Shown: piece by piece, positions 1 to 7,140 of the stretch
Layout of the letters: each line of letters begins with the position of its first letter
Position numbering within the stretch: position 1 is the stretch's first letter
The notes under the pieces: generated by a model
Seen by the model: only the letters and a program-made list of their open reading frames with translations
The model's database searches: none
What the model was told of the DNA's origin: nothing
Program-made: the position numbers and the translations under genes
Assembly: GCA_022795575.1 (NCBI GenBank)
Contig: JAAWGY010000031.1
Span: forward strand, 1 to 13,743
Direction of reading: 5' to 3'
DNA: 13,743 bases
Origin: Angelakisella sp.
Lineage (GTDB): Bacteria > Bacillota > Clostridia > Oscillospirales > Ruminococcaceae

Positions 1-105
1 AACGCAGGAAGCCTTGATGGCTTTCAAGTTTTTGGGACAAAGGCAGCTGGGAAAGCTGCCGTCCAGATGGGTGTCGACAATTTTGATGGTTGCTATAAGG
101 TAAGA
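1..105. other. Unassigned left edge, possible remnant of a neighbouring gene
   Basis: This stretch lies beyond the stop codon of the last operon gene and is less GC-rich than the coding region beside it. A plus-strand frame is open from base 2 to a TAA at 101-103; its translation ends in WVSTILMVAIR and could be the C-terminus of a gene running in from the left. The minus strand is also open in one frame but has no start codon or ribosome binding site. I do not recognise either translation. No terminator for the minus-strand operon is visible here, so its transcript may continue past the window. Confidence 0.2.
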
Positions 106-936
106 TTACAAAAATTTTTTCTTCCGCAACCACCGGGCGGACTCCAGAAGCCAGCGGTCAGGCGTGAGGATGCAGTCTTGGAAGCTGATCTGCACCGAGA
201 CGAAGCCGGAAAAATTCGCCGCTTCTAAAGCGCGGAGATAGCCTTCCATCTCTTCTCCGGTGGAACCGGGGATCTTCCCGCCCCTGTCCGCAAGGTAGAC
301 ATGGCCCAGCTTGCCGCCGAACAGCTCAACACACCCGGGGATGTCCAGGCCGGCCTCTGCCAGCTCCGGAAGAGTCACCGTCGCCAGGATGTTTTCCCGG
401 TCTGTGTCCTTTATATAGGCCGCCAGGGTGGGCAGGTCCCAAACAAAGGAGCCGGTCTGTTTGCCGCAGGTCCCCACCACCAGGGCGAGGCCCCGCTCTT
501 TCCCTTCGCTGGCCAAGGCACGGAGGTTTTTCAGGCTCCACTCCCGGTTTTCGCCGCTTTGACGGCCCAAGTGCTACCAGCCGGTCCCCACCCGGACCGT
601 TTTTGCTCCCAGTGCTGTGGCGTCCTCCAGGTAGCCGGTGACGATCGCCATACTCTGCTGCTCCATCTCCGGGGCGGGGGAAGCGATGTTCCAGGGGTAT
701 TTCACCATCTGCTCCGAGGAGAAGACCGGAACCTCCAGCCGGTTCTGCCTCAGCAGCTCTTTGAGCTCCCTCCGCCGGGCGGCGTTTTGCTCCGGGGCAT
801 CCACATAGCAGTAGTGGGGGGAGGCCAGCCAGAGCTCCACACCACCCAAGCCGGCGGAGGAGATGCTGCTCATCATGCAATTTAGGGTGTAGTGCCAGTA
901 GGGCGAAGTTTCCGCGACCAGCTTTAGGCGGTTCAT
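106..936 (-). pseudogene. FrlC-like sugar isomerase/epimerase interrupted by an in-frame TAG
   Basis: Xylose-isomerase-like TIM-barrel protein of the FrlC type. The ATG at 934-936 follows an AGGTGG-type ribosome binding site and overlaps the previous stop as ATGA. The frame runs 120 codons to TAG at 574-576 (after VGTGW), then continues in the same frame for 155 codons to TAA at 106-108. Reading through gives 276 residues, the same length as the intact paralogue at 12611-13441, so one nonsense change explains the break. The protein is also degenerate. Compared with the intact paralogues, the positions of the metal ligands Glu152, Asp185 and Glu251 are Gly, Thr and Gln, and the HVHF motif reads HVYL. 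A TTG codon at 568-570 could restart the C-terminal half, but I see no ribosome binding site for it. It is most likely a dead gene; a non-enzymatic relative that became unnecessary is the alternative. Confidence 0.8.
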
Positions 937-1376
937 GGTTCCACCTCCCATCCGTCGGAGCAGTCCAGGCTCCCGCCGTCAAGGTGCGCCATCAGCACCT
1001 CGATGTTCCTTCTGTAGTAGGGCTCCGGGTCAGCCTTCTACTTGGCCCCTGCCATCTCCATAGTGATGTAGCAGGAATAACTGTACTTCCGCAGGGCATT
1101 CAGGTGCTCATCCAGGCAATGAGTCCCTTCTCCCCATATCAGGTGGCCGTCCGGAGCGCCGTCATTGAGGTGAAAATGGTGGACCTTGCTGCCCAGGGCC
1201 GCAAAGTAATCCGCCGTGTGTTCCCCGGCGCAGTATACTGGCACGGTGTCCACGCAGCAGGCGAGATACAGATCGTCCAGCTCCCGCACCATTTGGCAGG
1301 TGTCCCGGAGGCTGGCGGTGAGGGGGGATTCCCCAAGGCACTCTCCCACGCAGTACCTGCAAGCCTGTCTGCGCAT
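933..1376 (-). pseudogene. 3' half of a second FrlC-like isomerase, also with an in-frame TAG
   Basis: From the ATG at 1374-1376 the translation matches only the C-terminal half of the isomerase family. It begins just before the first metal ligand (VGEC) and keeps the other three (Asp in CVDT, His in HHFHLND, Glu in TMEM). About 150 N-terminal residues are missing. There is no ribosome binding site before the ATG, and the fragment begins 4 nt after the HAD gene's stop, which suggests a deletion ending there. The frame hits TAG at 1038-1040 and then continues through a normal-looking C-terminus (KADPEPYYRRNIEVLMAHL) to a TGA at 933-935, which overlaps the next gene's ATG as ATGA. That coupled junction shows the original gene ended at the TGA, so the TAG is premature. 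Non-functional with high likelihood. Confidence 0.8.
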
Positions 1377-1380
1377 AGTG

Positions 1381-2025
1381 TCAAAAGACAGGGAGCCTCA
1401 TACACTCTTCAAAGCTTTCAAACTCAAAATCTGCCTGAGAGGTATCCTGTCTCAACCTCCCGCACCGGCAGGCGGCGACAACGGCCCCTGCGGCCTTTCC
1501 TGCGCGGATGCCCACCGGGGAATCCTCTACAATGACGCATTCCTCCGGCCTGGCCCTTAGAAGTGCCATGGCCTTCCGGTAGCACTCGGGGGAGGGCTTT
1601 TTCTCCGATACCATGTCCCCGCAGATAATGACGTCAAAGAAGCCGGTGAGCCCCAGCCGGTTCAGGGCCGCCAAGATCAGCCGGGCGCTGGTGGAGGAGA
1701 CCAGGGCGATCCCCTTCCCCGCTGCCCGCAGCCGGTGCAGGAACTCGATTACCCCTGGGGTGGGGGCCAGGTCGGGGTCGTCCTCGTAGGTGTTCCCCTG
1801 CCGCTTCCGCTCCTCCAGCAGCTGCTCCAGGGTCACCGGCGGCCGGGCGCGACGGAGCATCTTCTCCAGAATGCGGGGGTCGTTCATCCCCACCAGCTGC
1901 GCCTGCTCCTCCGGCGTGATAACCACCCCGAAGACCGCCAGTGCTTTGCCCAGGTATTTCACATTGCTTTCCTCGGTGTCGGCGATGACACCGTCAAAAT
2001 CGAAGAGGACGCACCTCGCCTCCAT
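1381..2025 (-). CDS. HAD-superfamily hydrolase, beta-phosphoglucomutase-like
   Basis: A 214-residue cytoplasmic HAD enzyme. The visible motifs are DFDGV with the nucleophile and acid Asp9/Asp11 (motif I), VSSTS (motif II), KKPSPE with the motif III lysine, and IVEDSPVGI (motif IV). Residues about 15-85 form the small helical cap of the phosphoglucomutase/phosphatase subfamily. Known relatives dephosphorylate or isomerise sugar phosphates. In this operon of sugar kinases it could remove phosphate from a dead-end intermediate or act as a sugar phosphomutase; the sequence does not decide. The ATG follows AGAGGAGG closely and lies 18 nt after the cupin gene. The reading frame is intact and of normal family length. 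Confidence 0.88.
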   Translation of the reverse strand: MEARCVLFDFDGVIADTEESNVKYLGKALAVFGVVITPEEQAQLVGMNDPRILEKMLRRARPPVTLEQLLEERKRQGNTYEDDPDLAPTPGVIEFLHRLRAAGKGIALVSSTSARLILAALNRLGLTGFFDVIICGDMVSEKKPSPECYRKAMALLRARPEECVIVEDSPVGIRAGKAAGAVVAACRCGRLRQDTSQADFEFESFEECMRLPVF

Positions 2026-2043
2026 ACCGGACCTCCTCTTCGA

Positions 2044-2457
2044 TCATTCGCCAAAGAGCTCTTTGGCCTTCTCCTGGATATAGGCGATCTCCGCCGGGGA
2101 GAGGTCCAGGAAGTCGCTGTTCTCCATAGAGCAGTTGGAGTCCTGAACATACATCATCTTGGTATCCTTCCGGGTGACGGAGTAGAACCAGCACTCGGCG
2201 GGGACGTTGTAGACCTTCCCCTGCTCCATCAGGGTTAACTGGATGTCAAAGCGGTCCCCCACCCGGTCGGCGGTGATGAGGATGGCTTTGCCCGCCGTCA
2301 GAATGAACTGCTCGTCGGTGGAGTGGTGGATCTCCAGGTGGGCGATACCGGCAATGTCGTTATCCGGCTTCCAGTTTTTGATACTCACCAGCCACTTGGG
2401 ATTTTTGTAGACGCAGAGGATGCCTTCGCCGTTGTTTTCGTAGATGTCGGGTTTCAT
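2044..2457 (-). CDS. Small cupin-like protein of unknown function
   Basis: A 137-residue protein, started at the ATG behind AAAGGAG rather than at longer upstream frames. The centre resembles a single cupin barrel: HLEIHHSTDEQFILTAG (residues 40-56) fits cupin motif 1 with His and acidic ligands, and GKVYNVPAECWF (80-91) fits motif 2, but the usual motif-2 histidine is replaced by Trp-Phe, so metal binding may be incomplete. The C-terminal 25 residues are helical and charged. There is no signal peptide or membrane segment. Single-domain cupins often sit in sugar operons as sugar-binding, isomerase or mutarotase-like proteins. A role in binding or ring-opening the imported sugar is a guess. 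It lies 46 nt after one kinase gene and 18 nt before the HAD gene. Confidence 0.75.
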   Translation of the reverse strand: MKPDIYENNGEGILCVYKNPKWLVSIKNWKPDNDIAGIAHLEIHHSTDEQFILTAGKAILITADRVGDRFDIQLTLMEQGKVYNVPAECWFYSVTRKDTKMMYVQDSNCSMENSDFLDLSPAEIAYIQEKAKELFGE

Positions 2458-2503
2458 GATCGTTTCTCCTTTTCTGTTTGTGGCAACGCCCCTGTGGGGA
2501 CGG

Positions 2504-3403
2504 TCATAGCTGGGTGCGGCCTGTGATGGGGACACCGTAGCCGAAGGCCCCCTCCATGGCGCAGACTCTGGCGGCAAAGGCTGCCCCCTTGTTCATGGCC
2601 CGCTTTAACCGGGCGGCCATCTCCTCCTCGTCCTCCTCGATAAGGGCGCCGGATGCGGAATCGGAAAGGAGGGAGCAAAGAAAGGCGGCAAAATAGGAAT
2701 CCCCAGCCCCCATGGTGTCGATAACGTCCTCCGCCCGGACCGCCATGGTGTAGTAGAAGTTATCCCGGTACAGCACCCAGGAGCCCTCCTCCCCAATGGT
2801 CCCCAGGACGATGGAGATGCCGTGGGCTTGGGCCTTCTTCATCTCCCGCTCCCGCTCCTCCGGGGTCAGGTGAGCGCAGGAGAGGATGGCCACGGTGACA
2901 TAGGGGGCCACCCGGGCCAGATACTCGTCGGTCCACCGGAGGGAGAAGTCATAAGCGATGGGTACGCCGGTCTTTGCCAGGAGGGGCAGATCCTCCTCGA
3001 TATAGCTGTTGAGGTTGGTGTAGATGAGGGAAAAGCCGCTGATGTACCGGAGGTCTTCCTGGGTAAAAGCGAAGGGATGCTCCTTGGCGATGCCCCCCTT
3101 GTTGGAACCCAGGAAGACCCGGTCGCTGCCCTGGAGAGTCACCAGGGCAAAGCCGTTCTCCCCTGGAAAGCTGCGGCAGTGGCTGGTGTCGATGTCCAGC
3201 TTCGCCAGTGTCTCCCGGTTGCAGGCCGCCACCTCGTCATCGCCGAATTTGCCCAGGTAGGCGGCCTCCAGACCGTTCATGCGGACATAGGCGCAGGTGT
3301 TGACACACTGGCCACCGGGGTACATCTTCCCCCGGGAAAGGTATTTGTCGCAGACATTATCGCCGATGGCGATGATGCGGATGTGCCGCGGTTCGGTTGC
3401 CAT
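2504..3403 (-). CDS. PfkB-family sugar kinase, FrlD-like (second copy in operon order)
   Basis: A 299-residue ribokinase-fold kinase. The N-terminus carries the substrate-binding GDNVCDKY and PGGQCVN segments (residues 14-35). The C-terminal PfkB signature DTMGAGDSYFAAF (229-241) supplies the anion hole and catalytic base Asp235. The fold and length fit fructoselysine 6-kinase (FrlD) and related ketosamine kinases, which use ATP to phosphorylate the sugar C6-OH before deglycation. The chosen ATG has AAAGGAG upstream; an ATG 18 nt earlier overlaps that ribosome binding site and was not used. It lies 25 nt after the other PfkB gene. The two kinases are clearly diverged, so they may act on different glycated substrates or epimers. 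An acidic run (IEEDEEEMAA, 255-264) near the C-terminus is unlike its neighbour. Confidence 0.88.
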   Translation of the reverse strand: MATEPRHIRIIAIGDNVCDKYLSRGKMYPGGQCVNTCAYVRMNGLEAAYLGKFGDDEVAACNRETLAKLDIDTSHCRSFPGENGFALVTLQGSDRVFLGSNKGGIAKEHPFAFTQEDLRYISGFSLIYTNLNSYIEEDLPLLAKTGVPIAYDFSLRWTDEYLARVAPYVTVAILSCAHLTPEEREREMKKAQAHGISIVLGTIGEEGSWVLYRDNFYYTMAVRAEDVIDTMGAGDSYFAAFLCSLLSDSASGALIEEDEEEMAARLKRAMNKGAAFAARVCAMEGAFGYGVPITGRTQL

Positions 3404-3428
3404 AACGTAAACTCCTTTCATACAGCTG

Positions 3429-4217
3429 TCAGAGATAGGGGTCGAACTGCTGGATGATGCGGGTGGCCCGGGCCTTTCCTCTGGCCATACATTGGGGGAT
3501 GCTCTCTCCAAGGCTTACCCCGTAGGTAAAGGCGGCGATGTAGGAATCCCCAGCCCCTACGGTGTTCACCACCGGAACGGACTCGGCGCCCTCTTCGTAA
3601 AACCGCTCCCCATCCCAGGCGAGGCTGCCATGCTCCCCCAGCATGGCAATGACACACCCCGCCCCCTTGCCCTGGGCCTTTTGGATAAAGCTCCGGATGT
3701 AGCCGTCCTTTTGGTCGTAGGAGAAGAAAGCGTAGTCCAGATAGGGCAGCAGGATGTCGTTGACCGGCAGGTCCAGCCGCTTGGAGAAGTCGTAGACCCA
3801 CACCTGGCCCGGCTGTTTTAGCTCGGCGATATACCGGTCGATCCGGGCCCAGCGCTCGGCGTAGACAATATCGAAGCCCTTGATGAAGTCCAGATCCTCG
3901 GGGGAAAGGACAATCTCCTCCATAGCGTTGCCGGCAAAGCGGAGGTGCTTTTTGTCCCCGTCCACGATGTCCATAGTGGCCATGCCGGTGGGGCGGTCCG
4001 CTCTCGTCAGCACCCGCAGGGGGATGCCACGCTCCCGAAGACGCTCCTCCAGGGCGAAGGCGAAGACGTCGTTGCCCAAAATGGTCATCTCGGTGACATC
4101 CCCGCCCATCTCCTTGTAGTTGAGGGCAAAGTCGATGCTGTTGCCGGTGAGGTAGTAGCGGTCCAGCTTGTAGTAGACGTCGATGCAGTTATCCGCCAGG
4201 GCGATGGCTCGTTTCAT
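3429..4217 (-). CDS. PfkB-family kinase, FrlD-like (fructoselysine 6-kinase type)
   Basis: A 262-residue kinase close to E. coli FrlD in length and N-terminal pattern: ADNCIDVYYKLDRYYLTGNS corresponds to the FrlD opening GDNCVDIY followed by GGNA. Other FrlD-like landmarks are YDFSKRLDLP (142-151), GAGCVIAMLGEHGSLAWDG (185-203) and the PfkB signature NTVGAGDSYIAAF (218-230) with catalytic Asp224. The expected reaction is ATP-dependent phosphorylation of an Amadori compound on the sugar, the step before SIS-domain deglycation. Of the two kinases this one is the more FrlD-like. The gene starts 7 nt after the YjbQ gene, with a GGGAG ribosome binding site lying inside the end of that gene, which indicates tight co-translation. 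Confidence 0.9.
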   Translation of the reverse strand: MKRAIALADNCIDVYYKLDRYYLTGNSIDFALNYKEMGGDVTEMTILGNDVFAFALEERLRERGIPLRVLTRADRPTGMATMDIVDGDKKHLRFAGNAMEEIVLSPEDLDFIKGFDIVYAERWARIDRYIAELKQPGQVWVYDFSKRLDLPVNDILLPYLDYAFFSYDQKDGYIRSFIQKAQGKGAGCVIAMLGEHGSLAWDGERFYEEGAESVPVVNTVGAGDSYIAAFTYGVSLGESIPQCMARGKARATRIIQQFDPYL

Positions 4218-4224
4218 CCTCGTA

Positions 4225-4656
4225 TCACTCTCCCATAATATAGATCATGTACCGGCGGTTTTTGATGCCGTCGTATTCGCAGAAGTAGATATCCGCCGCG
4301 CTTCCCAGCTTCACCTTTCCCTCCGCAACGGGGAAGACACAATGGTTGCCGGTGAGGAGGGATTTCAGGTGCCCCGGCGCGTTGCCGCCGATGGTGCCGT
4401 AGCTCCGGAGGTAGTGGTTGTGGTGGTAGGGGTAGTCCTCCGGGGCGGTGCGGTCCAGCAGCTCCATCAGGTCCTTTTCCACACAGGGCAGGCTCTCGTT
4501 GACGGTGATACCGGTGGTGGTGTGCTCGGTGATGACAAAGACCACCCCGTCCCGGACACCGCTTTCGGCGACAAAGTCCCGCACCGTGTCGGTAATGCGG
4601 ATCATCTCAAATTCCTTGTCGGCGCAGACAGGGACCTCCTTTAGCCTGAATTTCAT
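4225..4656 (-). CDS. YjbQ / UPF0047 family protein
   Basis: A 143-residue protein with the full UPF0047 pattern: EHTTTGITVNE (residues 44-54), the YHHNHYLRSYGTIGGNAPGH block (77-96) with clustered histidines, and VKLGSAADIYFCEYDG (115-130) towards the end. The family is a small beta-rich trimer; some members have weak thiamine-phosphate synthase activity in E. coli assays, but the physiological role is unknown. Only 1 nt separates the amidohydrolase stop from this ATG, and the kinase gene follows after 7 nt, so the three are probably made together. The ribosome binding site GGAGGG lies within the end of the amidohydrolase gene. Its place between a hydrolase and a sugar kinase suggests it acts on a phosphosugar or amine intermediate here, which is inference. 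Confidence 0.9.
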   Translation of the reverse strand: MKFRLKEVPVCADKEFEMIRITDTVRDFVAESGVRDGVVFVITEHTTTGITVNESLPCVEKDLMELLDRTAPEDYPYHHNHYLRSYGTIGGNAPGHLKSLLTGNHCVFPVAEGKVKLGSAADIYFCEYDGIKNRRYMIYIMGE

Positions 4657-4657
4657 C

Positions 4658-5512
4658 TCACAGTCCCTCCAGTCCGAAGAATTTTGCGGCGTTGCGCCAG
4701 TAAACCTTTTCGGTGGTCTCCCGGTCCATACCAATGCTGTCCAAGCCACGCTTGGCCCGCACCGGACGGATGCGGGGGGAACCGGAGCCGAACATCACCT
4801 GGTCGGCGATGTTATGCTCCAGCCAGTACTCCCCCATCTCCTCCCGGAAGACCTTTCGGAAGATCTGGTAGGGGCCGTCGAAGTTCATCAGGGCGGTGTT
4901 GGCGTAGAGGTTGGGGTACTTGAGGAGAAGGGCTGCCGTCTCCCGGACCCAGGGCCATCCCATGTGGGCAAGGCAGATATTTATATCCGGGTAGGCGGCG
5001 GCGACCTCCTCGAAATCCATTGGTCGGGCATACTTAGCCAGAGCCTTTTGCTCCAGGCAGAGGCCGGCGTGGAAAACCACAGGTTTTTTGTATCTCCGGC
5101 AGAGGTCGTAGAGGGGCAGGAGCCGGGAGTCGCCCGGGTACATCCCCAGGCGGGCGGTGTTTATCTTGAGGCCCCGCAGCCCCAGCACGGTAAAAGCCCG
5201 CTCCAGCTCCTCCGCCGCGTTGCCGCACCGGGGGTCCGCCGATGCCAGCCCCAGGAAGAGCTCCGGCTCCAGGGCGGTGAGCCGGGCGATGTCATCGTTG
5301 GAGATGGCGGGGACACCGGTTTCGCAGGAGCAGTCCTCCGGCAGCAGGACCACCCTTTGGATGTCTGCCAGGGCGTACTGCTTTTTCAGAAGCTCCAGCG
5401 GGGAGGGCTTCATCAGGTGGTAGTTCATCTCATCGCACCGGGCCTGGAAGCGGGCGTCGTCGCCGCAGATGGGGGCAAAGAGCGCTGGATGAATGTGGGT
5501 ATCGATAACCAT
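4658..5512 (-). CDS. Amidohydrolase-2 family TIM-barrel hydrolase with altered metal site
   Basis: A 284-residue protein of the PF04909-like amidohydrolase family. Metal-site landmarks are DTHIHP (residues 4-9, His6 and His8), LKIN (Lys117), FHAG (His148) and AHMGWPW (His183). The last ligand, normally Asp in a GSDxP motif near the C-terminus, is replaced: the sequence reads FGSGSPR (241-247) with Gly244, from a GGT codon. It could therefore have an altered metal site or be a lyase-type or inactive member. Family members hydrolyse or decarboxylate small ring or carboxylate compounds. It starts 52 nt after the FGGY kinase gene behind GAGGATC, and is coupled to YjbQ with a 1-nt gap. The substrate cannot be named from sequence. 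Confidence 0.85.
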   Translation of the reverse strand: MVIDTHIHPALFAPICGDDARFQARCDEMNYHLMKPSPLELLKKQYALADIQRVVLLPEDCSCETGVPAISNDDIARLTALEPELFLGLASADPRCGNAAEELERAFTVLGLRGLKINTARLGMYPGDSRLLPLYDLCRRYKKPVVFHAGLCLEQKALAKYARPMDFEEVAAAYPDINICLAHMGWPWVRETAALLLKYPNLYANTALMNFDGPYQIFRKVFREEMGEYWLEHNIADQVMFGSGSPRIRPVRAKRGLDSIGMDRETTEKVYWRNAAKFFGLEGL

Positions 5513-5564
5513 AGAAGGATCCTCTTTTCACGTTACTGATGCTGTTATGCCGTTTGTGCCGCGG

Positions 5565-7112
5565 TCAGCTGCCGCAGAGGGCGTACATCCGCTCCCGGTT
5601 GGCCAGGTAGAGGTCCCGGAAGATGGGGTACTGCTCCTGGTAGAGCCGGTGGTTCTCCGGATCGGGGGTCAGCACTGTCCCCCGTGGCAGGGCGTCCCGA
5701 AGGGCCGGGAAGTCCTTCAGCGCCCCGCAGCCCACCGCCGCCAGCATGGCGTCGCCGTAGGCGGAACACTGATAGGGCTCCGGGATGGTGATAGGCAGCC
5801 CCGCCATGTCGCAGATAATCTGCATCCAGGTGCGGTTCTTGGTCCCTCCGCCGGCGGTGATAATCCGCTTGGGGGGCAGGCCCATCTCCGCAAAGAGGAG
5901 CAGGTGCTGGCAGGTGGAGTAGCCGATGGCCTCCAGGGCGGCCCGATTGATATGGCCGCGGCCGTGGTTCCCTCGCAGGCCGAAGATCATGCCGGCGGCG
6001 CGGGGATCCTGGAGGGGGCTTCGTTCGCCGTAGATGTAGGGGAGCATCATCAGGCCGTCGCTGCCGGCGGGGATTTGCGCGGCCTCCCGGGCCATGACGG
6101 CGTAGGCGTTCTCCCCGCCCTGCTCCTGGACGGCAAGCTCCGGGGCGTAGAGGGTGTCCCGCACCCAACGGGTCAGGGTGCCGGCGGCGTTGGTGCCGTC
6201 CCCGATGCAGAAGGTCCCGGGGACGGTGAAGACCTTGCCCCCCTTGAGGGAGCCGTTGCCCCCCGGGGAAACATAGTGGTCCACCAACCGGTCCACGCAG
6301 TAGTAATAGAACATGGATGAGCCGTATTGGAAGAAGGCAGTGCCGGGCTCCACCAGTCCCACGCTGATGGCCTCGGCGGTGGAATCCCCGGTACCGGTGA
6401 CTACCGGGGTGCCGGCGGCCAGGCCGGTCTCGGCGGCGGCCTTCTCTGTCACCCAGCCCACCACGTCGGTGGAGACGGCACAGTCGGCGATCTGGTCCGG
6501 GCGGCAGAAGAGGGGGCATTCCGCCTCGTTCTTGCTGCCGTCGCTGTTGTAGAGGGGGCGGAAGGATCCCTTGGCCAAAAACTGGTCGATGACATACCTC
6601 CCCGTCAGCCGGGCGGTGAGGAAAGAGCTGCCGGTGAGGAATTTGTGGGTTCTCCGGTAGACCTCCGGCTCGTTGTTTTTGATCCACAGGATCTTGGTGG
6701 CGGTATCGCCGGAGCAGATGGGATGGCCAAAGAGCTGCTGTACCCGTTCCGCGCCGTAATGCTCTGTCAGCCAGGCGGCCTCCGCCTCGGCCCGGGCGTC
6801 GATGCCGTAGAGGATGGCGGGGCGGAGAGGGCGGCAGTTTTCGTCCACCGGCAGGCAGTCGGTCCCCAGGGCGCTGGCCCCCACGCAAGCCACATCCTCC
6901 GGGGCGGCTCCGCTTTCCCGGAGAAGGCCTCTGCTGATTTTGCAGAAGTCCCCCCACCAGACCTCCTCGGCGTCGTGCTCAAAGTACCCCAGCTTGGGGT
7001 TATCCATGGTGTGGGGCACGCTGACATCCGCCGCCACCCGGAAATTTTCGTCAACGAGCATTCCCCTGGATTCAAAGGTACCGATGTCGATACCCATAAA
7101 GTATCGTTTCAT
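5565..7112 (-). CDS. FGGY-family carbohydrate kinase
   Basis: A 515-residue two-domain sugar kinase of usual FGGY length. The N-terminal phosphate-binding loop is GIDIGTFESRG (7-17). The substrate-domain signature GTGDSTAEAISVGL (240-253) carries the catalytic Asp243. The C-terminal ATP-domain signature TAGGGTKNRTWMQIICDMAG (419-438) is complete. Xylulokinase, ribulokinase and related polyol kinases share this architecture; the exact sugar is not evident. The start was chosen at the ATG after GAGGAGG, 28 nt after the BtpA gene, which removes about 47 unsupported residues. Together with two PfkB kinases this makes three sugar kinases in one operon, so the pathway probably handles more than one free or conjugated sugar, or a sugar released later. 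Confidence 0.93.
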   Translation of the reverse strand: MKRYFMGIDIGTFESRGMLVDENFRVAADVSVPHTMDNPKLGYFEHDAEEVWWGDFCKISRGLLRESGAAPEDVACVGASALGTDCLPVDENCRPLRPAILYGIDARAEAEAAWLTEHYGAERVQQLFGHPICSGDTATKILWIKNNEPEVYRRTHKFLTGSSFLTARLTGRYVIDQFLAKGSFRPLYNSDGSKNEAECPLFCRPDQIADCAVSTDVVGWVTEKAAAETGLAAGTPVVTGTGDSTAEAISVGLVEPGTAFFQYGSSMFYYYCVDRLVDHYVSPGGNGSLKGGKVFTVPGTFCIGDGTNAAGTLTRWVRDTLYAPELAVQEQGGENAYAVMAREAAQIPAGSDGLMMLPYIYGERSPLQDPRAAGMIFGLRGNHGRGHINRAALEAIGYSTCQHLLLFAEMGLPPKRIITAGGGTKNRTWMQIICDMAGLPITIPEPYQCSAYGDAMLAAVGCGALKDFPALRDALPRGTVLTPDPENHRLYQEQYPIFRDLYLANRERMYALCGS

Positions 7113-7140
7113 GGCAAAGCCTCCTCTCCCGGGAAGGGCC

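Noticed and set aside
574..1040. Reassignment of TAG to an amino acid
   Set aside because: The regulator ends at TAG at a normal length just before a terminator, and read-through would run into the hairpin. Nonsense mutations in redundant genes are simpler, although suppression at single sites is not excluded.
5545..6957. A 470-codon minus-strand open frame overlapping the FGGY kinase
   Set aside because: It is a GC-rich alternative frame rich in Arg, Pro and Gly with no family features; the other frame encodes a complete kinase with all signatures.
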